Positions 23,045 to 35,200 of a DNA stretch of 64,000 nt are shown here, piece after piece. How positions within the stretch are numbered: position 1 is the stretch's first letter; each line of letters starts with the position of its first letter. Under the pieces are notes generated by a model. It made no database searches, was not told the DNA's origin, and saw nothing but the letters and a program-made list of their open reading frames with translations. The position numbers were made by a program, and so were the translations under genes. This DNA comes from Ascaphus truei (lineage: Eukaryota > Chordata > Amphibia > Anura > Ascaphidae): positions 77,266,547 to 77,330,546 of the forward strand of contig CM071570.1 in NCBI GenBank assembly GCA_036426205.1, read 5' to 3'.

Positions 23045-24630
23045 TTACATAGTTACATAGATGAGGTTGAAAAAAGACGTAGGTCCATCAAGTTCAACCT
23101 ATGATAAATTTAGACAACAGATACTTTATCCTATATCTATACTTACTTATTGATCCAGAGGAAGGCAAACAAAAAACCCCATTAAGGGGAAAAATTAATT
23201 CCTTCCTGACTCCAAGAATTGGCAATCGGATTAATCCCTGGATCAACATATTTCCCATGTATACTTATTTTGTATATCCCTGTATACCTTTCCCATCTAA
23301 AAAGATGTCCAACCTTTTTTGAACAAATCTATTGTATCTGCCATCACAGTCTCCATAGGTAATGAATTCCACATTTTAACTGCCCTTACTGTAAAGAACC
23401 CTTTCCTTTGTTGCTGGTGAAATTTCCTTTCCTCCAAGCTTAAGGGATGGCCCCCGAGTCCTTTGTACTGCCCGTGGGATGAATAGTTCTTTTGAAAGCT
23501 CTTTGTATTGTCCCTGAATATATTTGTATATAGTTATCATATCCCCTCTTAGACGCCTCTTTTCTAATGTAAATAAATCTAATTTAGCTAGTCTCTCCTC
23601 ATAAGTTAGAATGTCCATCACCTTTATTAATTTGGTGGCTCTTCTCTGCACTCTCTCTAGTTCCATAATGTCTTTTCTTAGGATTGGTGCCCAAAATTGT
23701 ACTCCATATTCAAGGGTTGTTTACTTCCCTTCCATCCATTGCCCGTTTGATGCAAGATAAGATCTTGTTTGTATTTGCCGCTACTGCATGACATTGGGCA
23801 CTATTGCTAAGCCTGCTGTCTACAAGCACTCCTAAATCCTTCTCCATCAAGGATTCCCCCAATATATCTCCATTTAATTTGTAAGTCGCCTTTTAATTCT
23901 TGCATCCCAAATGCATAACCTTACATTTATCTGTATTAAACCTCATTTAACATACAGAACACCTACAAGCTCAAATTGAAACCCCAAAATACCCACAACA
24001 TATATATAAGCATATAAGTTTCACAGAGGAGTGCTACTGAGCATGGCAATATATATTTAAAACCAGAGACATAACATAAAACACAGACAAAGCTCAGTGC
24101 ACATCCAGAAAAACTTATATACGGTACAGTGCCTAAATATACATGTATAAATAAACTAATAAATAAAATGGTTTTTAGTTTACATTTTGGCCAAAATTGT
24201 TGTAAGCCCTTGAGCCAAACTTCACGGCAGGACCACGTTTCAAGGGTCCCTACACTAATGTTAAACTAAAAGACCATTTATTTATTCGTTATTATACAAA
24301 GTATATTTAGGCATGTAACCCGTTATATAAGTTTTTCTGGAGTGCTGAGCTTTGTCTGTGTTTTATGTTATGTCTCTGGTTTTAAACCTCATTTACCATT
24401 TACCTGCCCACGTTTCCAGTCTCTCCAAGTCCTTCTGAAGAGAAATTACATCCTGCTCTGATTCTATTACCTTACACAATTTAGTATCATCAGCAAAGAT
24501 GGAGACTTTGCTCTCGATCCCAACCTCAAGGTCATTAAACGCCATGCTAACACCCACAAACCTTAATGGGATCAGCTGTGCAGCTGGTCCACACTCCATC
24601 CTGAGACATACTCCATCCAATAACAAACAG
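23045..24630 (-). mobile_element. CR1/L2-type LINE remnant
   Basis: On the - strand, a reverse-transcriptase fragment with the FADDTKL catalytic motif and LQKDLERLETWAGKW (24393-24626) is followed downstream by the C-terminal segment [12 protein letters not shown]...[21 protein letters not shown] (23376-23666). It ends with the 3' part at acatagttacatagatgagg (about 23047). Reading frames are broken. The element is interrupted by a nested insertion at 23950-24381. Confidence 0.8.
23950..24381. mobile_element. nested palindromic insertion with 14-bp target duplication
   Basis: The LINE is split by a 432-bp insert flanked on both sides by TTAAACCTCATTTA (23936-23949 and 24382-24395). The insert has long inverted arms: accagagacataacataaaa with acacagacaaagctcag (24057-24095) pairs with ctgagctttgtctgtgtttt and atgttatgtctctggt (24344-24380). 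Further complementary phrases lie towards the middle. It has no coding capacity. Confidence 0.8.
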
Positions 24631-24779
24631 CTACTTTACATTTTGTTTCAACTTTGCCCCTTATTCCCTCTACGTTGTAAGCGCTCAGGAGCAGCGCTCT
24701 CATTACCTAGTGTATCGGTTTGTGCTGGTTTGTGCTTATTTGGTTTGTCATTCTGTTTATGTAACATACATAACTCTGT

Positions 24780-24794
24780 ACCCCCCCCCCCCCC
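24780..24794. repeat. poly(C) run
   Basis: An uninterrupted cytosine run of about 15 bases, prone to length error. Confidence 0.85.
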
Positions 24795-24939
24795 ATTGTA
24801 CCGCACTGCAGAATATGTTGGTGCTTTACAAATAAACAATAACAAAAAAAATTCACCTCATGACAGAATAATTAAATACTGGATTATTCCTCCACAAACA
24901 CTTTTTAATAAATAACACACTGCACAAGAGTGTTGTGCC

Positions 24940-26081
24940 ATATATACAACAGATTTTAATTATACTGAAAATAAATTACAGGAAACCGCTTTAAAATTTA
25001 AACAGGACCGTTTCACAACAAAAATGCGCATTGTTTCTTCCTCTCCGCCCATGCGGGTGAGACAGCAGTGTTCAAGGCAGGTAAATATCACAAATATATC
25101 AAAACGTCAGATTGGTTTATGCATTCACACATTTACATGAGCCACAAACGATCCCTGTGCAGGGAATTCACTTAGCCTACCACAGAAACAGGATTTGGCA
25201 TGGACTACAAAAACTTGATACAAAATTGGTATTTATATTATTTATATTTCATATACATGCCCTATCTGCTCTCATATAGAAAATAACTAAATGCTGTACA
25301 GATCTGATCTTTAATACCTGTAAGCAACTTTTGGATTTACTCCCCCCGCCCCCCCCAATAAAATTACCGGCATATTGTATATACAGTACATAAAAGGTTA
25401 AACAGAGAGAAATTGAAAAGTTAAAACCCCAACCCTCCCTCCTCTGATATGCACCTATGTTATGGCAGATTTGTGGATAAAAAAAAAAAAAAAAAGGCAG
25501 TAATGTTTTAAAGAACCTCCCAAACTACAAGCCATTCCTACAGCCACGAGGAAACATTACATGTATACAGTATGTAACAGAGAAAAAGGCAGCAACCTGT
25601 AGATTTCTGAATGACAATAGCTATGTAAGTACCCTCTATCACAGATGCCATTCTTAATACCATGAAATAAATACTCAATTAAAAAGAGACACTACCTACA
25701 TACATTCTGTTAAAAGGATTTCCTTTAGACTTTAGTGAAAGAAAATGTACTTCCCTGAACAAAACCAGAAAACAAAACAAAAAATAGAACTGAACATGGC
25801 ACAGTAAGGCTGCAACAATGGCTACTGGAGGGGCCTGTGCTGTACAGATCCCTTCTGGCACAAGAGGGGCATGACAAAACACAAAGCCCCATGTAGCTTA
25901 TTCTTGGGGGAGGGGGCGGGGGAGAGAAAAAACAGTGGCAGTATTTTGATAAGCCAGGTTTTCCTACACCTACGGTCGGAATTGTAAACTTTGGTTTATT
26001 TGTGTGTTTGTTTTTTTACAGAGTTCTCATTGTACAAGCAAAGCGTGGGGTAAGGAAGGACGCAGCTGAAGAGACGGATTG
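24940..26081 (-). other. atl2: putative ATL2 3' untranslated region
   Basis: This sequence follows the distal ATL2 stop codon on the - strand, is A+T-rich and carries no transposon that I recognise. A variant ATTAAA poly(A) signal (+ strand tttaat near 24954) could mark the end. The end is a guess because no transcript is available. Homopolymers occur at about 25481-25496. Confidence 0.4.
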
Positions 26082-26201
26082 TCAGTCTGTCTTTAGCCTG
26101 CCGGCTTGAGTCACTTGCTCTTTAAGACCCGCCTTGATAGAGTTTGTCACAGTTTGCCTTATGTTATCCTCCACGAAGTTATCACTCAGTGGTTTCAACA
26201 G
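26082..26201 (-). CDS. atl2: atl2 distal alternative last exon
   Basis: After acceptor TTACAG, 39 codons follow and end LKTD-stop (TGA at 26082-26084). The tail ([16 protein letters not shown]...) matches the long amphipathic C-terminal tail of atlastin-2, which binds and perturbs the ER membrane during fusion and in one human isoform is reported to be autoinhibitory. It joins the phase-0 donor of the transmembrane exon at 30936. Confidence 0.92.
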   Translation of the reverse strand: MLKPLSDNFVEDNIRQTVTNSIKAGLKEQVTQAGRLKTD

Positions 26202-29200
26202 CTGTAATATGGAAACATGCAAAAGAAAAAAAACATAACAAAAAAAAAGTCATAATGAGTCAAATACATGCAGGTAATAAAAGAACATGGAAAACAGGAC
26301 GATGAAACATGGAGCACAAAAAGAACATTTCATAGGCCTTGATAAAAAGATGTGCTGATACAATATCCTGACATTCATCCTTTCTATAGGTGGGCGTTTT
26401 CTTCTGGCTGCTTACAGATGGCATATCACTTATTAGAGTAAGTAAGACAGATGTGGAATTGCCTACCCTCTTGGCAGCATAGAACTGGTATGTTTACAGT
26501 TTTTTTTTTAGAACTGCTCAGGTAATTCTGCATGACCTTTCCATATAAATACACACTTCAGAGAAATGAAAAAAGGTTAAAATACGTTCTAGTTTTTCTT
26601 CCTGTTATTGTTGGATGACATTCTGTGTCTCTGCGTTGATGTGACCGCACGACGAGACAGCCGACGTTTACAAACTTCATAGAGTTTGGAAAACACCTAG
26701 AACATGGAGTGGTTGGTTAGGAACAAAGATCTACAGAGGCATGAGAAAGGTACAAAGAAAGGTGTGTATCTCAATGTCCGGGAAACCTCACCTTCCTGGG
26801 GCTCCTCTGTGCAGCGAGAGAGAGAAAAAGCAGACAGATGTAAGACAAAGTAATGTTAGAGAAGTGGTTCCCATCCTTTTTTACATTGGGCGCCCCCTGC
26901 TAGAAAATATTTTTTCCGCAAACTCTTAGTTAATAAACCTTGCCTACTCAAACTAATGCTAAAAACAGTTCAACCTATTCCAGGCAGTTATATGCTCTGT
27001 GCTTAAAGCCTCAAACTGCAGCTCCGTGTGCGCAGACAGCATGAGTGGCATAACTGTCAATCACTGCAGGAGCTTAACAAGTCACACCCCACAATGCCTT
27101 GCTGCTGGGGGTGCAAAGCATAGTGGGGAGAAACTTTGAAAGCTCATGTTGTAATTACAGCAATACCAGCCACAGTGGTGCAGTTTGGGGGCTTACCAAG
27201 TGTGCAGTCCATGAAGAATTACACATTTTTGTAAACATTCATCAGATCAAAAAGGTAAATATTTATTTCAAGCAAAAACAACCTAAGTGAAAGCTTCGGC
27301 AGATTTCCATGATTTTGCGCAGATGTTTACTAGAAAATCGTGATGACGAATATTTGCATGTTTGCAAATGTTTACAAAAATGAGTCTAATTCTCTGCGGA
27401 CCAAAATCTGGACACATTTGCTTATCTCTAGCCCCAAGGACGACAGGCATATTCTCATGGACCCCCAAATAGATGCTTATACCTGTTACACAAGACAAGA
27501 TTAAGTATATGTTGTTACCATCTGTGAAGCCCTTTCTGGTTGTTAATTAAAATGGTATTATGCGAATCTAAAACCACAAGAGATTATTTTTATGCTCTTG
27601 AAACCTCAAATTAAAATCTGTAGAGAGCTTTCATGTTGCTCTAATAAAAGATTATAAATCAACTCTTCTTCATGATTCTGTAACACCCATCCTGAAGCCT
27701 TCTCTAGATACAGCGATCCCCATTCTTCTTCCTGATGGCTCTAAACTAACTGAACGTCTTGTACAAAAGTGCCTGCTAAATTTGATGCGCCTATTCATGG
27801 ACACTGCAAACTGGATTACAGCCCAACAACTCCAATGACACTTCCCCATGGAATAATCTGACAAATTTCCTTCTGTAAAACTATTCATGGTCAAGTATCA
27901 ACTAGTTTTAATTTGCTAACTTTCCCCCCTACAAAAGCCCTATATATTGCACTCTGAAGTTACAGTGTCCCTATCAGACACTGTGGTAAGTGGATATTAT
28001 ATATTAATATAGGACCAAAAGAAGGGTCCAATCCCCTATAATAGCAGACTTAAATTGCGGCTTCCACATTCACGTTTTGTGACTCCTCCCCCTGAAGCGT
28101 GCCTAGCACGTGAAAAAGGTACGTCGGGGCATGGTGACGTCGGACCTGTGACGTACACCAGGAGGGACAGTTGGGTAAGGGGGAATACACACGAGGTAAC
28201 ACAGCGCTGGATACAACCGATTTCCACGTTATTTTCCCCTTGGTAAAGTCGCAGCACACGCAACCACATTAGCGTCCGAGTAGAGACAGTACTGCAGACT
28301 TTTTGGATACTTCCATGGTTCCCTTGGTAAAGTCGCAGCACACGCAATAACATTAGCGTCCGAGTAGAGACAGTGCTGCAGGCATTTTGGGATATTTTCT
28401 ATGTGCCACGGCATGTTACATTAAGTTGGATATTTATTCCCCGCATATGCCTTGACCAGCGACCTATGATTATTGTGTTATTTACTTCATTACGCAGTGG
28501 ACATTGGTCCAACATTTAAGCTACGGTCTATTATACACCTGCTTATCTCCCGGTTCCACCGTCTCTTCCACCTGAGGATTTTATCCTGTGTGTATCTGTA
28601 TATGTATGTTGGTTTGTCAAATATAGTTTAATAAAATGTTGTTATTTTTGGTTTTAATTTAGCATTTGAGTCTGCTATTATAGGGGATTGGACCCTTCTT
28701 TTGGTCCTATATTAATATATAATATCCACTTACCACAGTGTCTGATAGGGACACTAACTTCAGAGTGCAATATATAGGGCTTTAGGTGACCCCTAGTGGT
28801 CACTTGTTCAAGTGTCGATTATGGTTTATTCCCTATGCACCAAGTTCTTTACACGGTACTATTAGGTGAGCGACTAGTCATTATGTGTATGTTATTTAAT
28901 GTAAGTTGCAATGCTTTTTGTATAACAATCTAAAATGGGGCATAACATGCCTCTAACATGCTACTGGTCACAGGACGCTTCATTGCTTGATTTTTACCTG
29001 CGCATAACACTCAGCTCAGAGAACCTTAAACGGAGGTTGTAACTAACAGCTGATTAAATATTGGGTTGTAAAATATTTGTTCAGTCTTTGACATTTCATG
29101 CAAATAGGTACGATTTTAAGTCAGCACATTTCCCAAGAACATTCATCTATTTTTAGGCTCATCAGTGGTCAAAGATGCTTAAAAAGAAATAGAGCAGTGG

Positions 29201-32200
29201 TAATGCCCCAACTTCAAACAAAAAGGTCTGCATTTATTTAACAGTGGAGAACCTATTTTGTTGGAAAAAGATACTAGATTTGTGCTTCGAGAGTAAGAGG
29301 GCCGCCCTAAATTAAATCCATTATTATTAAAAAAACAAAACAGAAATTGGAATAATACTTGTCAGCAAAAAAAGTTGAGGCTGTAAATAAAAAGTGGTGG
29401 TAGTCCATACACCTTACATCACCACATTGCAAACATTGATGGTTATGCCTGGAACATCTACAGTAACTTGTAAAACGCAATTGCCGCTTTTGCCGAAACC
29501 CAGTTTTAAAAGCTGTGCTCATATGACCACTAGATGGCGCCATACAACAGCTTTTACCTCACATTTTATGGCCGGCCAGCTCTAGCACTGTATGTGGATT
29601 TGATTAATACAGCTATTCCTTACTTCTATTCACCTGCACATTGTTTTCTATCTGTGGAAATGGAATGAATTACTTGTACATGGGTTTCCTCAATTCCTCA
29701 CCATAACCTGTCTTTTGAAGGAAAAGTGAAGTTTACATAAATATCTGAAGGACAGCAGGTGCTGCAAAATTGTACCGTTCGTTATATTGCAAGTCACTGG
29801 AAAACCTTTATGAGTATTTGATCAAATATCTGCAGATGTCCAGCAAATAAAGAGAGTGGTGCTAATGTGGCCAATCGAGAAGCTATACCCATACAGATGT
29901 AGCCAGGTGCACTTTACCCACAGATACAGGTAGTCCTCACTATCCAACGTTTCACTTTACAATGCAACCCTAAGGGACTCGCTTTACAACGGTTTCACTA
30001 TCCAACGCTACTTCCAGAACGGATTCCGTTGGATAACCGAGGACTGCCTGTACCTCACAATACTGAGGCATACCTCAAGCGTTCCCATAGGATTCAGTGG
30101 TAATGTGGCAGCAGAATGACTGGCTATGCCGCATAAAAATAAAAGTTCATCGGGCTACATCTGTATGTACCATATTAATCCCATGGGGCAGATTTACTTA
30201 CTAGATGCATATATATGACGGAAGTTGCTGTTACACGTATCCCAATAGATATTTGCTCATTGCAGAGTATATACAGCTCACAGAGAACAGAGGGGAAGGA
30301 TTTAAAATGCAACAGTCAATCAAAATATAGTCTGATTAACTTTTTGTTCTCTTATTAGACAACTTCAATAAACTATGCAAGACAAACAAGATAATTTGGG
30401 TGCATTCCCAACTCTTAGAAGACCTGTAAATGACTAGAAATAGCACATATCAACCATAGATCACTTAATAAACGGAGTCCAACCTGTATCGACAAAAACA
30501 GTTGAGTGAATTACAAGCATCACCAAGTTACCTCTCCCTGGTTCTTAAACGGAGGTATTTGGGATCTTCACACTTTGTGAAATGTGGATTAAATGAATTT
30601 GTTGCTGGCAGGGAAGTTAACAAAACACTGCCTTTCAAAAATTGTCAAACACCCAGTATGGAAGTTCAAAGCAAACGCTTAATATGCAGCTGCTCAGTTG
30701 TGTGACAAGATTACATTCCGTATAACTTTATAAGACCAAATATGTGCTGCTGTATTGCTTATTTTATTCAAATGGCCGGCACACTTACGTGCTGGTAAAT
30801 CATAGAACTGATTATACATCCACATCAATAAACTACACAGATTTTCTACTGAACAGAATATGTGCCATCTACCCTTGGAGAAGCAGAATTAACCAAACTG
30901 CAACCATACAGTGAAACCAGACTGAAAATACCAACCTGTTCCCACAGTATTTCAGCAAGTTGATCTATTAGGGTTCCTAATTCTCTGAACTCTCCGGAGT
31001 ACTTCACATACGCCCAGGTGCAGAAGAACAGTAGTGCTAATCCCATGACCAGGTTGCAAATGGTTGCTATTGAGTTCAGGCCAATGAAACCAGCGAGTCC
31101 CGAGATAATGTACATGGCAAACATTACAGCAAACAACGTGGCAGGGGTACGAGCAGCGAAGAAGAGGTTTTTGCCATCATTGTGCTTCATGAAGTTTGCA
31201 TAGGTTTCATCCATCTCTGCCTCTAGCTGGTCCTGATATCGGCGACAGAATTCTTCTCCTCCCATCTTTTTCACGGAGCGGAACTGCTTTATGGAGCGCT
31301 CTTTCAGGTCCAGGTGCTTTCGCTCGAGGTCCGACGGTGCAATGTAAGGTTTATCGCCTCCGCAAAACTGTGGAAAGGTTACCAAAAGACCGTAAGCAAT
31401 GAGACAAAATGCTGAACACTCTTACAGTGTACGTCCCTCAGGCACACATTATAAACATGGTGATGAAGTGATCAACGGGAGATAATGTTCTCTGTAAAGA
31501 ACCCCAATATTTAGCAGGGGAGCATGGGATCTGTATGATGCATTACCCTTTACTATGACTCCACTGAAATAACTCCCACTGGGCACACTAAGGTGGTGGT
31601 AAGGCCGCAGCGCACACTATTAAACCATAAATACATCCATTAACCATTACATAACGGGTTAACCTGTTGCCTCCCAGCCAGAGAAAACTACTTCATGGTT
31701 CAACCCCACCCGCCCCCCCGCCAGGAATCCAAATTATCACCACAACCTACCAATGAATGCAACCATTCCTGAACTTCCACAATGAAAATGAACCCCATTT
31801 TAACGTGTTCTGCGACAAATAAACCACTTTTTAAATAAAAATAAACATACAATAAAACAAAAGTGGTTGGGGGTGGCGAGATATCGCTGTAGACCTCTTA
31901 ACTTGCCTTATGCTTCTATTTATACACAATTCCCGCCCGACTTGACCCCTCCTACATTCCCACTCCCTCCAAAGATTTGATTCTGCCCTTTAGCCTAGCA
32001 ACACATCACCTAATCACTAAGCACCTTACCTAACTACTTATTAACTCCCTAGACCTTTTTTCCTGGCCCAAAATGCCTAGCTACACTCTGACCAATCACC
32101 ATACATCCCATCCTACCAAGGTGGTGCCCCTTGGCCAAGTGCCATTGAGGCTTTCATGAAGCACTGTCATTATCTTGATTAAAAACAGGATCAACGTGAA

Positions 32201-35200
32201 ACTAAAGGAGGCAATAATCTATTTTGAAGAGAGACCTACTATAAAAAGGTACAAATCTAAGGCACTTTTTTTTATGGATACGTCTACATCTCTATAACGT
32301 CGCTGTAATTGCAGTCTGTCCTTTGGTGCAGGGCTCTTCAGAGCTCCAATGCGTTATTTCTAGATTAGTGGAAACTCTGGTTCATGGGATACGTCGCGGT
32401 AAATGTACTAGCAGCACTTCATTTGGTTTAAATCTCCCGCCTCATGCGAGCCTACAGGAAGCCAGAACGGAGAACGGTGAGAATTCAGATTGGCAGGATA
32501 TTTAAACAGCAACTTGTTGTTCCCTGGAGGGGAATAAAACGCTGTGCCTTTACTGGCAGGAATCTCGGCAACCAGGGTGTTCACAAAGCTGAAAATAGCC
32601 TGTTTCAGGTACCCCGTTTCCCTTCCTGTTTTTTTGTTTTTTTAAAGGGCAGCCCCAATTGCGGTTTTACAGTGAAGATCCCTCATGTCAGTCCGTGTAC
32701 TACAATTAGAAACCCGTGTTGCACATGCAGAACATACCTGCTCCATGCATTTGCTATACGCGTCTTTTGCTCCAGCCAAAGCAGACAGATTATTGGCTTC
32801 CGCTGTTGCCTACAAATAAAAAGGTAAGTGTAAGAGGTACAACGTGCCATTTCCCAGGACTAGGGCTTGCTTGGCTATAGAACAATATATCTTTATAAAT
32901 ACCTGAAGCATGGATTTGGGATGAGGCAACTCTTCTCCTTGATAAATTTTGATGTAAGCCTAATAAGAAACAGAGTTAAAGACTCCCAATGAAGGAACAC
33001 ACTGACAAGATTATAGTCTAACACTACACGTGTTATAAACATGCTGCCCACATACCCATTTGGTTTCCACAATGTGCATTAACAACCAGGAAATGTTCCA
33101 GCATATTGAGATAGCAGTTTATAAAAGGTTGTTACATATATTAAGTATGTATGCAGGGGTGAGTATACACACACACGGATTATGTCCCTATTGTGTAACC
33201 CAGGGGTGCTCAACTCCAGGTCCTCAAGCATCCCCCAACAGGTCAAGTTTTCAGGACATCTCAGCTTTAGCACATGTGGCTCAGTCAAAGACAGACGACA
33301 TGAGCTGAAGCAGGGATATCCTGAAAATCTGACCTGTTGGGGGGGGGGGGGGGGGAAGGTTGAGGACAGGAGTTGAGCACCCCTGCTGTAACACTATTTT
33401 TATTGCCTCTCTCACACCTCAAAAGTAAAAATGGAGACCCTTCTGTAATATAATTAAGGACGTCTTACCTTGAAGTATTCAACCAGATCTCGACAGGTCA
33501 CTTTAGAGCCACTTATTTCTTTTTCTACCAAGCTATCAGGGGACAGCAGTAAAGGGACCAGGCCTTGCAGCTCCTTTTTAAAATCATCATCTATGTCTGT
33601 GGTGGATTAAGAAAGGTTGGAATTAAAAGGATGAAGTCCTGATCAAGTCACATTTAATCCCTTTAGTGCCCATAGAGCATGGTTTAGCAGGTCTGCACTG
33701 ACTGGGTTAAGTAGGTTGTATGAAAGACTACACGGTTTAAAATGCAGCATGTACAATAGTGTCAAATTGATCTCAGAGAATAAATAATGTTACATAAGGT
33801 TTCAATTGACTATCACTTTTTTTTTTAAGTAAAAACACGGTACTGTAGTAAAATATTGGAGGCATATTAAACACCTAATGCTTATGGATACATGGCTACC
33901 ATTGTTCTGAGCTCTGAAAGATACTTTGGATAGCAAGTAACTATTTATCTGTGAGACACAGTAGCCACTTGTGATGCAACATTAACTTTATTTAATGGGT
34001 GAGCTTGATACACGTATTTTCAGCTTGATCCTTTCATAAATAGACCTTGTTAGAATGTAATATAAAGAGGCCAACCTCTTTATTGCAACAGTCTGTCTGT
34101 TTACCTGAAAAACCTATTACGGTCACACTGTCAGTTGCTGCCAATATCAGGTTTTTATTGTTTTGTGTTGTGTCTGCATTCATTTTTAGAATATTTTAAT
34201 AGCAATTGTTAAACTTTGTTTTAACTTAAAACATCATCTCATTCACTAATTAGTGGTAATAGGGCAGCGATCTTATTCTTTTGTCCTTATCGCATATTTA
34301 TTTATTTCTAAAATGTTTTAGCAGGAAGTAATACATTGAGAGTTACCTCTCGTTTTCAAGTATGTCCTGGGCATAAAGTTAAGATGACAAACAATACATG
34401 GTTACAAATAGTTACATAAGTGAACATGGTATACATTATATACAAGACCTTGCATGCACCATTAAAGATTATATACAGTTGGGTCCGAAAATAATTGGAC
34501 ACTGACAATTTTTCATAATTTTGGCTCTGTACGCCACCACAATGAATTTGAAATGAACAACCGAGATGCAATAGAAGTGCAGACTTTCAGCTTTAATTCA
34601 AGGGGTTCAACAAAAATATCCTATGAAACGTTTAGGAATTGCAACCATTTTCATACACACAGTCCACTAATTTCAGGGGCACAAATGTAATTGTACAAAT
34701 TAACACAATCATAAATAAAATGTTCATTTTTAATACTTTGTCGAGAATCCTTTGCAGGCAATGACTGCTTGAAGTCTGGAACGCATGGACATCACCAAAC
34801 GCTGGGTTTCCTCCTTTGTGATGCTTTGCCAGGCCTATACTGCAGCTGTCTTCAGTTGTTGTTTGTTCGTGGGTCTTTGTGCCTTAAGTTTTGTCTTCAG
34901 CAAGTGAAATGCATGCTCGATCGGGTTGAGATCAGGTGATTAACTCGGTCATTGCAGAATATTCCACTTCTTTGCCTTAAAAAACTCCTGGGTTGCTTTC
35001 GCAGTATGTTTTGGGTCATTGTCCATCTGTAAAATGAAGCGCCGTCCAATCAACTTCGCTGAATTTGGCTGAATCTGAGCAGACAATATATCCCTATACA
35101 CTTCAGAATTCACCCGGCTGCTTCCGTCACATCATTAATAAACACTAGTGACCCAGTGCCATTGTAAGCCATGCATGCCCATGCCATCACACTGCCTCCA

